The notes under the pieces are model-generated. The model searched no databases and was not told the origin of the DNA. It saw only the letters and a list, made by a program, of their open reading frames with translations. DNA of 64,000 nt from UBA5336 sp964492485 (GTDB lineage: Bacteria; Pseudomonadota; Alphaproteobacteria; Caulobacterales; Hyphomonadaceae). The number at the start of each line of letters is the position of its first letter. Position 1 is the first letter of the stretch. The DNA lies in the NCBI GenBank assembly GCA_964492485.1, contig CAZBKM010000014.1, positions 7,543 to 71,542 on the forward strand. The letters are read 5' to 3'. Both the position numbers and the translations under genes were made by a program. Shown piece by piece: positions 46,913-56,202 of this stretch.

Positions 46913-49212
46913 GACTTGGACTCCTTGCGGCGACGGTGCTTGGCCGCCTTGCCCTTGGCGGGCCCCTTCGGCCCCTTGTCGCGCGCCGCATGTCCGGGAG
47001 CAGAGCCACCCCGACCGCGGCCCGTCCTTGCCGCCGGCAGCGGCTCGCCCTTGCGCTTCGGACGCGGCGGCGAGAGCACCTCAAGGCGCAAACCACCCTG
47101 CAGCGGTGCCGTCTCCATCAGCTTGACCCGAACCGCCTGGCCCAGATCGAAACGCTTGCCCGAGCCGCGCGCCACCAGGCTCATGGCCGCCTCGTCGAAC
47201 ACCCAGTACTCGTCCGACAGGCTGGAAATCGGCACGAAACCATCGGCAGACGTATCTGCCAGGCGCACGAAAAGTCCAGCCCGGGTAACTCCCGTGATCC
47301 GTCCCTCGAACTCCGCACCGATCCGATCCTTCAGGAACAGCGCCAGATAGCGGTCGGTGGCGTCGCGCTCGGCGGCCATGGAGCGGCGCTCGGTTTCGGT
47401 GATGTGGCTGGCGATCTCTTCCAGCCGGGAAAGGGCGGCGTCGCTGATCCCGTCGGGTCCCAGGTCAAGCGCGCGGATGAGAGCGCGATGCACGACCAGG
47501 TCGGCATAGCGCCGGATCGGTGAGGTGAAGTGCGCATAGCGGCGCAGGTTGAGGCCGAAATGGCCAAGATTGTCAGGCGCGTACACCGCCTGGCTCTGCG
47601 TGCGCAGGACCATTTCGGTCACCATCACCTGGTGGTCGGTGTCGGCAACCTCGGCAAGCAGCCGGTTGAACCGCGCCGTCTGGGCCCGTTCGCCGAGCGG
47701 CCATTTCCGGTCCAGCGTCTTCAGGAATTCCGAGAACGCCGCAAGCTTGGTATCGGTCGGGCTGTCATGCACGCGGTAGACCAGACCCATGCGGGCCTGT
47801 TCCAGCGTTTCAGCCGCCGCCACGTTCGCCTGGATCATGAATTCCTCGATCAGACGATGGGCGTCGTAGCGGGCCTTGGTGCTGATCCGCTCCACCGTCC
47901 CGTCCTCGGCGAACACGATCTTGTGCTCAGGAAGGTCGAGATCCAGCGGTCCACGCCCGGCCCGCGCCCGGCAGAGCGCGTCATAGGCCCCCCAGAGCGG
48001 CTTCAGCACCGGCTCGAGCAGCGCCTGTGCCCGGCCTCTCGGCTGACCGTCGATCGCCGTTTGCGCCGCCTCGTAGGACAGGTTTCCATGGGAGCGCATC
48101 ATCGCGCGAAAGAAGCGGTGGCGCCGCTTGAGACCGTTGGTGTCGAACTCCATTTCCACCGCGAGGCAAGGGCGCGGCTCGTCCTCGCGCAGGGAACAGG
48201 CATCCGCCGACAGCGCGAACGGCAGCATCGGCACGACGCGGTCGGGAAAATAGGTGGAATTGCCGCGCCGGTAGGCTTCGCGGTCGAGCGCGCTGCCCTC
48301 AGGCACATGGGCGGCCACATCGGCGATCGCCACGATCACCTTCCAGCCATCGGCCAGCGCCTCCGCATAGACGGCGTCATCGTGGTCGCGCGCATCTTCC
48401 GGATCGATGGTGACGAGCGGGGTCCGGGTCAGGTCTTCCCGGGACGCTCTTGCTGGCCGCGCGGCGCGCGCCTCGGCCTCGACCTCGGGTGGGAAGGCCT
48501 CGACCAGGCCGTGGGTGTGGATGGCAATGAGGCTGGCGGCGCGAGGATCGCCGGCGCGCCCGATGACCTCCCGCACGACGGCACGCTTCGGGCCGTACCC
48601 CCGCGTCGGCTTTACATCGGCGCGCACGAGGTCACCCGTCTCGGCGTCTGCGGCATCCGCCTCGTCGACGAGGAAATCGTCCCGGTCACGACGGTTCGAA
48701 CTCTCGATGCGGCCGCCGCGACCGACGCGGGTGAACAGCCCGACCACGCCCTCGGCCTGACGCGCGTCGAGGATCTTTATCACGCGCGCCTTCCATTCGC
48801 CGCCAGCTTCCTGGAGTTTGCACAGAGCCCGGTCGCCCACGCCGGGTGCCCTCCCGCCTGGACGCGCGCCGGGACGACTGCCCCTGGCCTTTCCGCCATG
48901 GGCAGGGCCCGCATAGATGACTTCCGGTCCGTAGGGACCATCGCGGCCAAGGGGCTGGCCCACGAGGTCGCCGTCATCGTCGAGCCGCTGGAACACGACG
49001 AGGGTCGTGGGCGGTGGCCGGTCGGTCACGGCCACTGCGCGCCGGCCCGCACGGGTCAGGAGTCCCTCCTCCTCAAGGTCGGACAGGATCTCGCGCAGGC
49101 GCGCCCTTTGCGGGCCTTTGACATTCAGCCCACGGGCAATGTCACGGCGGGTGGTTATGTCGGGATTGGCGTCCAGGAAGTCGAGGACGTCCTGCCTCTG
49201 GGGATAAGTCAT
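46909..49212 (-). CDS. rnr: Ribonuclease R
   Basis: 767-residue 3'-5' exoribonuclease of the RNB family, which degrades structured RNA. An N-terminal winged-helix/cold-shock part is followed by the RNB catalytic motif VTIDPEDARDHDDAVYAE with the metal-binding Asp set, the YAHFTSPIRRYADLVVHR block, an S1 domain (FEGRITGVTRAGLFVRL) and a very basic tail (KGKAAKHRRRKESKS). The start at 49212 (MTYPQRQD) is chosen over 49335, because the added residues look like non-coding leader and no family member begins so. Coupled to the downstream NUDIX gene. Confidence 0.95.
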   Translation of the reverse strand: MTYPQRQDVLDFLDANPDITTRRDIARGLNVKGPQRARLREILSDLEEEGLLTRAGRRAVAVTDRPPPTTLVVFQRLDDDGDLVGQPLGRDGPYGPEVIYAGPAHGGKARGSRPGARPGGRAPGVGDRALCKLQEAGGEWKARVIKILDARQAEGVVGLFTRVGRGGRIESSNRRDRDDFLVDEADAADAETGDLVRADVKPTRGYGPKRAVVREVIGRAGDPRAASLIAIHTHGLVEAFPPEVEAEARAARPARASREDLTRTPLVTIDPEDARDHDDAVYAEALADGWKVIVAIADVAAHVPEGSALDREAYRRGNSTYFPDRVVPMLPFALSADACSLREDEPRPCLAVEMEFDTNGLKRRHRFFRAMMRSHGNLSYEAAQTAIDGQPRGRAQALLEPVLKPLWGAYDALCRARAGRGPLDLDLPEHKIVFAEDGTVERISTKARYDAHRLIEEFMIQANVAAAETLEQARMGLVYRVHDSPTDTKLAAFSEFLKTLDRKWPLGERAQTARFNRLLAEVADTDHQVMVTEMVLRTQSQAVYAPDNLGHFGLNLRRYAHFTSPIRRYADLVVHRALIRALDLGPDGISDAALSRLEEIASHITETERRSMAAERDATDRYLALFLKDRIGAEFEGRITGVTRAGLFVRLADTSADGFVPISSLSDEYWVFDEAAMSLVARGSGKRFDLGQAVRVKLMETAPLQGGLRLEVLSPPRPKRKGEPLPAARTGRGRGGSAPGHAARDKGPKGPAKGKAAKHRRRKESKS

Positions 49213-49393
49213 GCAAACCAATATAGGCGAGTCGTATGACGATTTCCGGGCGAGGCCCGAATGGTGTCTTCCAAGGCGCGCGCAACCGCCCAGGACATGT
49301 TCAAGCGAGGCGGGAACCGGTTCGCATGAAGACAAATGCCCCGGAACAGGACCCCCGCGCCCCTACACGCCCCTTGATTGACAGGAAGAGGGA

Positions 49394-50017
49394 CTAGCGC
49401 GTCAAGCCCCGGGTCATCCAGAATTCCAGATGCGACAGAACCGGCCTCAGGTCGCCGGTGCGGCAAGGCGTGCGCTTGGACATCATGTGGTGACAGGCAA
49501 CGAACAGCGTGGTCGCCAGCATCGAGACGCTGGCCGCGCGCAGGCTGTCCGGAGACCACGCCTCGGTGCGCGCTTTCAGGAGCTCGCGTTCGATCGCCGC
49601 CAATGAGGGCTCGATCAGGGTGGAGATATAGGCATCCGCGATTGCGGGATTCGCCACAGCTTCGGTCATGCCCAGCACATGCGCCTGGATGAAGCCGGGC
49701 TGTATCACCGCACCCTCGCCCGCCTGGAAGATGGCAAGGATGGCCTGATCGGGCCTTTCCGGATCGCGTCGGTCAGGAGGCAGACGCCAGACCCGCGCCG
49801 CGATCTGCCCGATCCGGGTCAGGATCGCGATGACCAGACCCTCCCGGTCGCCAAAATAGTGCCGCAGCGTCGGCTGGGACACGCCTACGGCACCGGCATA
49901 TTGTCTGAGGGACGGCCGCAGGGTGGCCTGGGACAGGGCATAGAGCGCACACGTCTTCAAGAGCGCCTGGCGCTTGCGGTTGTAGTCGACGTTCCGGATC
50001 CCCCTCGGACGCGGCAT
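49394..50017 (-). CDS. TetR/AcrR-family transcriptional regulator
   Basis: 207-residue repressor-type protein. The N-terminal helix-turn-helix reads LRQYAGAVGVSQPTLRHYFGDREGLVIAIL; the remaining helices form a ligand-binding domain that shows Cys/His only near the C-terminus (FVACHHMM). Target genes and ligand are unknown; no pump or enzyme is directly divergent. The start at 50017 is preferred to 50128 because the extra residues do not resemble TetR proteins and GAGGGG precedes this ATG. Confidence 0.87.
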   Translation of the reverse strand: MPRPRGIRNVDYNRKRQALLKTCALYALSQATLRPSLRQYAGAVGVSQPTLRHYFGDREGLVIAILTRIGQIAARVWRLPPDRRDPERPDQAILAIFQAGEGAVIQPGFIQAHVLGMTEAVANPAIADAYISTLIEPSLAAIERELLKARTEAWSPDSLRAASVSMLATTLFVACHHMMSKRTPCRTGDLRPVLSHLEFWMTRGLTR

Positions 50018-50157
50018 GTCCAGCCCCTCTGCCGCCGCGACACCTAGCCCTGTTCCGGTTTCGCGACCCCGTACTAATGGCGCCCCATGTGTCAAAAAAG
50101 CAAGGTTAACATCCTCGAACGCCTGCATTTTACACTAAAGTCGAGTATGCGGATCGG

Positions 50158-50421
50158 TCAGGACACGCGCTGGTCCGGGACCACGGCCAGCAGGACCAGG
50201 AGCGCCCCGAGCGCGGCCGCATAACAACCCCAGCAATGGCCCATCAGCATGAGTTCGCCACCGCCCTCGACCGCCAGGGGCGATCGGCACCAGGCAGAGG
50301 CGAACGGATCTGCCGTCTGTATACCCTGGTGCTGCCAGGCTTTCAGAAGGCCCGCCAGCATCAGGCCAAGGCCCGGTAGGGTCAGCCGTGTCAGGCGCCG
50401 GCCACGCGGACGTGCGATCAT
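50158..50421 (-). CDS. Small Cys/His-rich membrane protein divergent from ccoN
   Basis: 87 residues with two hydrophobic helices (LTLPGLGLMLAGLL and YAAALGALLVLLAVV). Between and around them are AWC, and the cluster GHCWGC, a possible metal- or heme-binding site. I do not recognise the family. GAGGAG precedes ATG 50421. It faces ccoN and shares its FNR/FixK box (about 60 bases upstream of this start), so it is probably induced at low oxygen and may serve copper or heme handling for the oxidase; that role is inference. Confidence 0.65.
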   Translation of the reverse strand: MIARPRGRRLTRLTLPGLGLMLAGLLKAWQHQGIQTADPFASAWCRSPLAVEGGGELMLMGHCWGCYAAALGALLVLLAVVPDQRVS

Positions 50422-50479
50422 CGCGATCTCCTCATCGGTTCGACACATCCGGGTATGATTGCCGCACCCCGCCCTGGGG

Positions 50480-50493
50480 TTGATCCAGATCAA
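50480..50493. promoter_or_regulatory. FNR/FixK-type box
   Basis: TTGAT-CCAG-ATCAA at 50480-50493 is a perfect match to the anaerobox consensus (TTGAT-N4-ATCAA). It lies about 100 bases before ccoN and 60 before the divergent small membrane gene, as expected for oxygen-responsive control by an FNR/FixK/Anr-type regulator. Confidence 0.9.
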
Positions 50494-50595
50494 GCCCCCT
50501 CAGCGCCAATCTGCCACGTGTCTCCGCATAGCCGTATGGGCAATAAGCCACAAAAGGCGCATTGCGCATAAAACTTTTTGCTCCGGAGGGGAAAC

Positions 50596-52269
50596 ATGGC
50601 AACTGCACTTCCACGCAGGCCCGGGCCGGACACCAGCATTCTTAGCGTCGGTGTCCTTACAGCCGTCTTCGTTCTGCTCGCCTTGCTGATCGCGGCCCGT
50701 GCCGCCGATCCGCTGATGGGCGCGCATGCCGGCATCTTCTTCGCGCTGGGAGGCCTGGGTCTCGTGGCCATGGGCATGTGGGGCGGCACCGGCCGCGCCG
50801 ATGCCGGGTTCGACCAGACGGTCTACGAGGACACCATCGTCAAGTACGGCGTCTTCGCCTCCATGTTCTGGGGGATTGTGGGCTTTCTGGTGGGCGTGGT
50901 GATCGCGTTGCAGCTCACCTGGCCGAACCTGTTCTACTTCGAGGAGCTGGGCTGGACGAATTTCGGCCGCCTGCGCCCCCTCCACACCTCGGCGGTGATC
51001 TTCGCCTTTGGCGGCAACGCCCTCATCGCGACGAGCTTCTACGTCGTCCAGCGCACCTGCCGGGCCCGGCTCGCCGGCGGCATGTGGCCCTGGTTCGTCT
51101 TCTGGGGCTATCAGCTCTTCATCGTCATGGCGGCCACCGGCTATGTGATGGGGATAACCCAGTCGCGCGAATATGCCGAGCCGGAATGGTATGTGGACCT
51201 CTGGCTGACGGTCGTCTGGGTCGCCTATCTGCTCGTCTTCCTCGGAACCATCTGGAAACGCCGCGAGCCACACATCTACGTCGCGAACTGGTTCTACCTG
51301 TCCTTCATCGTGACCATCGCGATGCTGCACATCGTCAACAATCTCGCCATCCCGGTCAGCCTGACCAGCTCCAAGAGCTACTCGCTGTTCTCCGGCGTGC
51401 AGGATGCCCTGACCCAGTGGTGGTACGGACACAATGCGGTGGGCTTCTTCCTGACGACCGGCTTCCTGGCCATGATGTACTATTTCGTGCCCAAGCGCGC
51501 GGAAAGGCCGGTCTATTCCTACCGCCTGTCCATCGTGCACTTCTGGTCGCTGATCTTCATCTACATCTGGGCCGGGCCGCACCACCTTCACTACACGGCG
51601 CTGCCACAATGGGCCCAGACCCTCGGCATGACCTTCTCGGTGATGCTGTGGATGCCCTCCTGGGGCGGCATGATCAACGGACTGATGACGCTGTCTGGCG
51701 CCTGGGACAAGCTGCGCACCGATCCGGTCGTGCGAATGCTTGTGGTTTCCGTGGCGTTCTACGGCATGTCCACGTTCGAGGGTCCGCTGATGTCGGTGCG
51801 CGCGGTCAACTCGCTCAGCCACTACACCGACTGGACGATCGGCCACGTGCATTCCGGAGCGCTCGGATGGGTCGGCTTCGTCTCCTTCGGTTCCCTCTAC
51901 TGTCTGACGCAGTGGCTCTGGAAGCGCCGCAGCCTGTACTCGATGCAGCTGGTGGAATGGCACTTCTGGATCGCGACCCTGGGGATCGTGCTCTACATCA
52001 CGTCGATGTGGGTCTCCGGCATCATGGAAGGCATGATGTGGCGCGCCTATAACGAGTTCGGCTTCCTCGAATACGCCTTCGTGGAAACGGTCGAGGCCAA
52101 GCATATCAGCTACATCATCCGGTCGCTGGGGGGCATCATGTACCTCGCGGGCGCCGTGATCATGGCCTACAACCTCGTGCGCACCGCGCTCGGCCACGAA
52201 TCCTCAACACAACCAGTCGAAGGCACCGCAGGGGCCCAGGGCGAACGCGCCCTGCCCGCGGCCGAATAA
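50596..52269 (+). CDS. ccoN: Cytochrome cbb3 oxidase catalytic subunit CcoN
   Basis: 557-residue subunit I of the high-affinity terminal oxidase, with about 12 helices and the heme/copper-binding histidines (LRPLHTSAVIFAFGGNALIA; WWYGHNAVGFFLTTGFLAMM; WAGPHHLHYTALPQW). Start at 50596 follows GGAGGGGAAAC; the first in-frame codon at 50578 is less likely. It heads the ccoNOQP operon and is controlled by the FNR/FixK box upstream. Confidence 0.97.
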   Translation: MATALPRRPGPDTSILSVGVLTAVFVLLALLIAARAADPLMGAHAGIFFALGGLGLVAMGMWGGTGRADAGFDQTVYEDTIVKYGVFASMFWGIVGFLVGVVIALQLTWPNLFYFEELGWTNFGRLRPLHTSAVIFAFGGNALIATSFYVVQRTCRARLAGGMWPWFVFWGYQLFIVMAATGYVMGITQSREYAEPEWYVDLWLTVVWVAYLLVFLGTIWKRREPHIYVANWFYLSFIVTIAMLHIVNNLAIPVSLTSSKSYSLFSGVQDALTQWWYGHNAVGFFLTTGFLAMMYYFVPKRAERPVYSYRLSIVHFWSLIFIYIWAGPHHLHYTALPQWAQTLGMTFSVMLWMPSWGGMINGLMTLSGAWDKLRTDPVVRMLVVSVAFYGMSTFEGPLMSVRAVNSLSHYTDWTIGHVHSGALGWVGFVSFGSLYCLTQWLWKRRSLYSMQLVEWHFWIATLGIVLYITSMWVSGIMEGMMWRAYNEFGFLEYAFVETVEAKHISYIIRSLGGIMYLAGAVIMAYNLVRTALGHESSTQPVEGTAGAQGERALPAAE

Positions 52270-52283
52270 GGGAGCGTCGCCAG

Positions 52284-53051
52284 ATGTCACTTTTCAAGCA
52301 TCACGGCCTCTTCGAGCGCCATTCCCTGCTGCTCACGGTCGGCATCCTGATCGTGGTGTCAATCGGCGGCCTGATCGAGATCGCACCGCTGTTCTACATG
52401 TCGAACACGATCGAGAAGGTGACCGGCATGCGGCCCTACACGCCGCTGGAGCTGGCCGGACGCAACATCTACATCCGTGAGGGCTGCTATGTCTGCCACT
52501 CGCAGATGGTCCGACCGTTGCGCGACGAGGTGGAGCGCTACGGCCACTACTCGCTGGCGGCGGAAAGCATGTATGACCACCCCTTCCAGTGGGGGTCGAA
52601 GCGCACCGGGCCGGACCTGGCACGGGTCGGCGGCAAATACTCCGACCAGTGGCATGTGGACCACCTGAAGGATCCGCGCTCTGTGGTGCCGGAATCCATC
52701 ATGCCGCCCTACGCGTTCCTGTCGGACAACCGGCTGCAGTTCGACACCATCGCAGCCGATCTGCGGGCCAACCGTCTGGCGGGCGTGCCCTACACCGACG
52801 CGATGATCGAACAGGCCCGCGCCGACCTGATCGCACAGGCGGACCCCAGCGCCGACTACGATGCCCAGGATGCCCTGATCGCGCGCTACGACGAGGCGTC
52901 AGGGCGAACCGGCACGGTGCAGATGCGCGATTTCGATGGCGACCCTGACCGCCTGACCGAGATGGATGCGCTTGTCGCATACCTGCAGATGACCGGCACG
53001 CTCGTGGACTTCTCCGTCTACGAGGCCGACGACCTCGACAACCGGCGCTAG
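52284..53051 (+). CDS. ccoO: Cytochrome cbb3 oxidase monoheme subunit CcoO
   Basis: 255-residue membrane-anchored cytochrome c. One N-terminal helix (LLTVGILIVVSIGGLIEI) precedes the heme-binding CYVCHSQM with Met ligand region PPYAFL. The GRNIYIREGCYVCHSQMVRP motif is diagnostic of CcoO/FixO. The gene follows ccoN by 14 bases. Confidence 0.96.
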   Translation: MSLFKHHGLFERHSLLLTVGILIVVSIGGLIEIAPLFYMSNTIEKVTGMRPYTPLELAGRNIYIREGCYVCHSQMVRPLRDEVERYGHYSLAAESMYDHPFQWGSKRTGPDLARVGGKYSDQWHVDHLKDPRSVVPESIMPPYAFLSDNRLQFDTIAADLRANRLAGVPYTDAMIEQARADLIAQADPSADYDAQDALIARYDEASGRTGTVQMRDFDGDPDRLTEMDALVAYLQMTGTLVDFSVYEADDLDNRR

Positions 53052-53063
53052 GAGGCAGTTCCA

Positions 53064-53225
53064 ATGTACGAAGCCCTCAGCAGTTTCGCGCAGACCGGCG
53101 GGCTGGTCTATTTCGTGGCGATCTTCGCCGGCGTCCTGGCCTACGCCCTCTGGCCCTCGAACCAGAAGACATTCGATGAAGCCTCCCGGCTTCCGCTGTC
53201 GGACAAGGAGCCCGGCGATGAGTGA
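53064..53225 (+). CDS. ccoQ: Cbb3 oxidase assembly subunit CcoQ (short gene)
   Basis: 53-residue protein with a single helix (GLVYFVAIFAGVLAYALWP) and a charged tail (NQKTFDEASRLPLSDKEPGD), the usual CcoQ/FixQ pattern. It has AGGAGG 8 bases before ATG 53064 and ends in TGA at 53223-53225, overlapping the first codons of ccoP by 8 bases. Too short to stand out as an open frame, but unambiguous from its place between ccoO and ccoP. CcoQ stabilises the complex in other bacteria. Confidence 0.9.
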   Translation: MYEALSSFAQTGGLVYFVAIFAGVLAYALWPSNQKTFDEASRLPLSDKEPGDE

Positions 53226-54105
53226 CCACAACAAGGATATCGACGACGTCACCGGCGTGGAGACGACCGGCCATAGCTGGGACGGTATCAAGGAGCTGAA
53301 CAATCCGCTGCCGCGCTGGTGGCTGTGGATCTGGTATGCAACCATCGGTTACGCGATCGTCTACTGGATCTTGATGCCGGCCTGGCCGGCCCTTCCGGGC
53401 ACCGGCGGGGACCATACGCGCGGTCTTCGCAACCACTCCGACCGCGCAAACGTCGCTCAGGAGCTCCAGGCGCTGACCTCCGACCGGGCGCTGAAGGGCG
53501 AGCGTCTGGTCGAAGCCTCCCTGGACGAGATCATGAACGATGGGGAGCTTCTGCAGTTCGCCCGCGCCGCCGGCGAGAGCGCCTTTGGCGACAATTGCGC
53601 CACCTGCCACGGTGCCGGCGGCCGCGGCGCCACGGGCTATCCGGTCCTGGCCGACGATGTCTGGCTGTGGGACGGAACGCTGGACGGCATCGAATACACG
53701 TTGCGCCATGGTATCCGCCACATGGAGGATCCCGAGACACGCTATTCGCTGATGCCCGCCTTCGGTCGCGACAACCTCCTGAGTCCGAACGAGATCGACG
53801 ACCTGACCCAGTTCGTGATCCACCTGTCGGGGCGGGAGGCCGACGCAGACGCGGTCTCTCGGGCCGCACCGATCTTTGCCGCCCAGTGCGCCAGCTGTCA
53901 CGGCGTCGACGGGACGGGCGACCGCAGTCAGGGTGCACCCAACCTGACCGACGCCGTGTGGCAATTCGGCGGCTCGCCTGCGGAGATCCGCAACACGATC
54001 GTCAATGCCCGCAATGCGCACATGCCGGCCTGGGACGATCGGCTCGACGACTCGACGATCAAGGCGCTCGCCGTCTACGTGCACACGCTGGGTGGCGGGG
54101 AATAG
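53218..54105 (+). CDS. ccoP: Cytochrome cbb3 oxidase diheme subunit CcoP
   Basis: 295-residue membrane-anchored diheme cytochrome c that passes electrons to CcoO. An N-terminal helix (WLWIWYATIGYAIVYWI) is followed by two CxxCH sites, NCATCHGAGG and QCASCHGVDG. The ATG overlaps ccoQ. The upstream in-frame ATG at 53176 lies inside ccoQ and is rejected. Confidence 0.96.
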   Translation: MSDHNKDIDDVTGVETTGHSWDGIKELNNPLPRWWLWIWYATIGYAIVYWILMPAWPALPGTGGDHTRGLRNHSDRANVAQELQALTSDRALKGERLVEASLDEIMNDGELLQFARAAGESAFGDNCATCHGAGGRGATGYPVLADDVWLWDGTLDGIEYTLRHGIRHMEDPETRYSLMPAFGRDNLLSPNEIDDLTQFVIHLSGREADADAVSRAAPIFAAQCASCHGVDGTGDRSQGAPNLTDAVWQFGGSPAEIRNTIVNARNAHMPAWDDRLDDSTIKALAVYVHTLGGGE

Positions 54106-54109
54106 GGCC

Positions 54110-55690
54110 ATGGCCGGCGCCGCGCGCGACACCACCCCACAGGATCCGCCCGGAACCGGGCGGATCACCCTCCTGGTCGGCAGGTCCGGTGCTGGCGCGG
54201 ACAAGCGCCAGGCCGAAAGCCAGGGAAGCGGCCAGGGAAGCGGCCAGGGAAACAGCAAGAGCGGGGATACGGCCGGCAAACCGCAGCTCTATGCCCCGCG
54301 CAAGAAGATCTATCCCAAGCTGGCGCACGGGACGTTCCGCACGGCGAAATGGGCGATGATGATCCTGGCGCTGGGCATCTATTACCTTCTGCCCTGGATC
54401 CGCTGGCCACGCGGAGAGGGCGCACCCGACCAGGCGGTGCTGGCCGACTTTGCGAATGAACGGTTCTACTTCTTCTTCCTCGAAATCTGGCCACAGGAAG
54501 TCTACTACATCACGGGTCTCCTGATCCTGGCGTCCCTGGGGCTGTTCCTGGTGACATCGCTGTTCGGGCGCGTCTGGTGTGGCTATGCCTGCCCCCAGAC
54601 GGTCTGGACGGACCTCTACATCTTCGTGGAGCGCGCGCTGGAAGGCGACCGCGCCGCCCGGATGCGGCTGGACAAGGCACCGAACACCGCCTCGAAGATC
54701 GCGCGCAAGGTGACCAAGCATGCGATCTGGCTGCTGATCGCATTGCTGACCGGCGGGGCGTTCGTGTTCTATTTCCATGATGCACCCACCGTCGCGGCGG
54801 GCGCGCTGACCGGTGAGGCGCCACTTTCGGCCTATGTGTTTGCCGGCGTCCTCACCGCGACGACCTACTCGCTGGCCGGGCTGATGCGCGAGCAGGTGTG
54901 CACCTATATGTGCCCATGGCCGCGCATCCAGGGCGCCCTGACCGACGAGCACGCGCTCAACGTGACCTACCGGTACGACCGGGGCGAGCCGCGCGCGCCC
55001 CTGCGAAAGGGCCAGGACTGGTCGGAGCGCGGCGACTGCATCGACTGCAACCAATGCGTCCAGGTCTGCCCCATGGGGATCGACATACGTGACGGCGCCC
55101 AGCTCGAATGTATCCATTGCGCGCTGTGCATCGATGCCTGCGACGAGATGATGAGGAAGATCGGCCGACCAACCGGTCTGATCGCCTATGACAACGAGAC
55201 GGCCGTCCAGGCCCGCGCCAGGGGCGAGGCACCGCGCTACCGGCTGGTGCGGACGCGGACCGTTCTCTATGCGGTTCTGATTGCGCTGGTCTCGGGGATC
55301 ATGCTCACGGGGCTCGCCACGCGCGCAACCTTCGAGCTGAACGTCCTCAAGGACCGTTCGCCGCCCTACGTGCAGCTCGCCGATGGCGGCGTCCGCAACG
55401 GCTATGTGCTGAAGGTGGTGAACAAGGAGTCCCGCACCCGAACCCTGGACCTGTCGCTGAGCGGCCTGCCGGGCGCCACGCTGGAGGTGGTCGGACCGAC
55501 CGAGGTGGAGGGACTGAGCGCCGGGCTCGACGTTGCGCCCAATGGCGTCGACCGGTTCCGCATCCTCGTGTCGGTGGCGCCCGAACACGTGACGCGTCGC
55601 ACCAGTTTCGAAATGACCCTTCGCGACCCCGAAACCGGGGAAACCCACACTAACACGGTGCCCTTTGTCGGGCCGGGAGACAGCCAATGA
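54110..55690 (+). CDS. ccoG: Cbb3 oxidase maturation ferredoxin CcoG
   Basis: 526-residue membrane protein with about five helices and two 4Fe-4S motifs, CIDCNQCVQVCPMG and CIHCALCIDACDEM, typical of CcoG/FixG, which reduces Cu(II) for oxidase assembly. Also visible are RVWCGYACPQTVW and VCTYMCPWPRIQG. The N-terminal ~50 residues are a hydrophilic extension with Gly-Ser-Gln repeats (QGSGQGSGQG) not found in most members. ATG 54110 lies four bases after the ccoP stop. Confidence 0.93.
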   Translation: MAGAARDTTPQDPPGTGRITLLVGRSGAGADKRQAESQGSGQGSGQGNSKSGDTAGKPQLYAPRKKIYPKLAHGTFRTAKWAMMILALGIYYLLPWIRWPRGEGAPDQAVLADFANERFYFFFLEIWPQEVYYITGLLILASLGLFLVTSLFGRVWCGYACPQTVWTDLYIFVERALEGDRAARMRLDKAPNTASKIARKVTKHAIWLLIALLTGGAFVFYFHDAPTVAAGALTGEAPLSAYVFAGVLTATTYSLAGLMREQVCTYMCPWPRIQGALTDEHALNVTYRYDRGEPRAPLRKGQDWSERGDCIDCNQCVQVCPMGIDIRDGAQLECIHCALCIDACDEMMRKIGRPTGLIAYDNETAVQARARGEAPRYRLVRTRTVLYAVLIALVSGIMLTGLATRATFELNVLKDRSPPYVQLADGGVRNGYVLKVVNKESRTRTLDLSLSGLPGATLEVVGPTEVEGLSAGLDVAPNGVDRFRILVSVAPEHVTRRTSFEMTLRDPETGETHTNTVPFVGPGDSQ

Positions 55691-56202
55691 GCGGACAGGC
55701 AAAGACCCGATCCCTGGACACGGGCCGGCTTACGGGGCGTCACGTCCTGCTTATCCTGCTGGGCTTCTTCGGGGTCCTCATCACCGTGAACGGCATCTTC
55801 GTGGTCTCCGCGGTCAAGAGCTTCCCCGGCGAGGATGTACCGAAATCCTACCTTCAGGGCCTCTCCTACAACGAAACTCTGGCCGCCCGCGAAGCCCAGG
55901 CGGCGCTCGGTTGGGCTGCCCAGGCCGGCACAGTCGAGCTGCCCGGCGGCCCCACGCTCCTTGTGCGCCTGAGCGATGCGGAGGGTGCCCCGCTCGCCGG
56001 TCTCGAAGTGGAGGCCGAATTGCGGGGCCTGGCGCGCGAGGACGCCGACCGCGTGTTGACGCTGGCGCCTTCCGGTGCCGGGGACTATGCCGCGCGCCTC
56101 GACGGCATGCCGGCCGGCATCTGGGAAGCGCGGATCGCCGTGCGCCGCCCGGGCGAGGAGTCGCCCGCCTTCACCGCCCGCAAGCGTCTGATGGTGGAAT
56201 GA
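55687..56202 (+). CDS. ccoH: FixH/CcoH family cbb3 assembly protein
   Basis: 171-residue membrane protein with one N-terminal helix (HVLLILLGFFGVLITVNGIF) and a periplasmic beta-rich domain (SYNETLAAREAQAALGW). FixH/CcoH binds the oxidase late in assembly. Its start overlaps the ccoG stop and its end overlaps the next gene by four bases, so the ccoGHIS genes are translated as a chain. Confidence 0.88.
   Translation: MSGQAKTRSLDTGRLTGRHVLLILLGFFGVLITVNGIFVVSAVKSFPGEDVPKSYLQGLSYNETLAAREAQAALGWAAQAGTVELPGGPTLLVRLSDAEGAPLAGLEVEAELRGLAREDADRVLTLAPSGAGDYAARLDGMPAGIWEARIAVRRPGEESPAFTARKRLMVE

Noticed and set aside
47530..49239. 569-codon frame on the plus strand
   Set aside because: Antisense to rnr, which has the RNB motifs.
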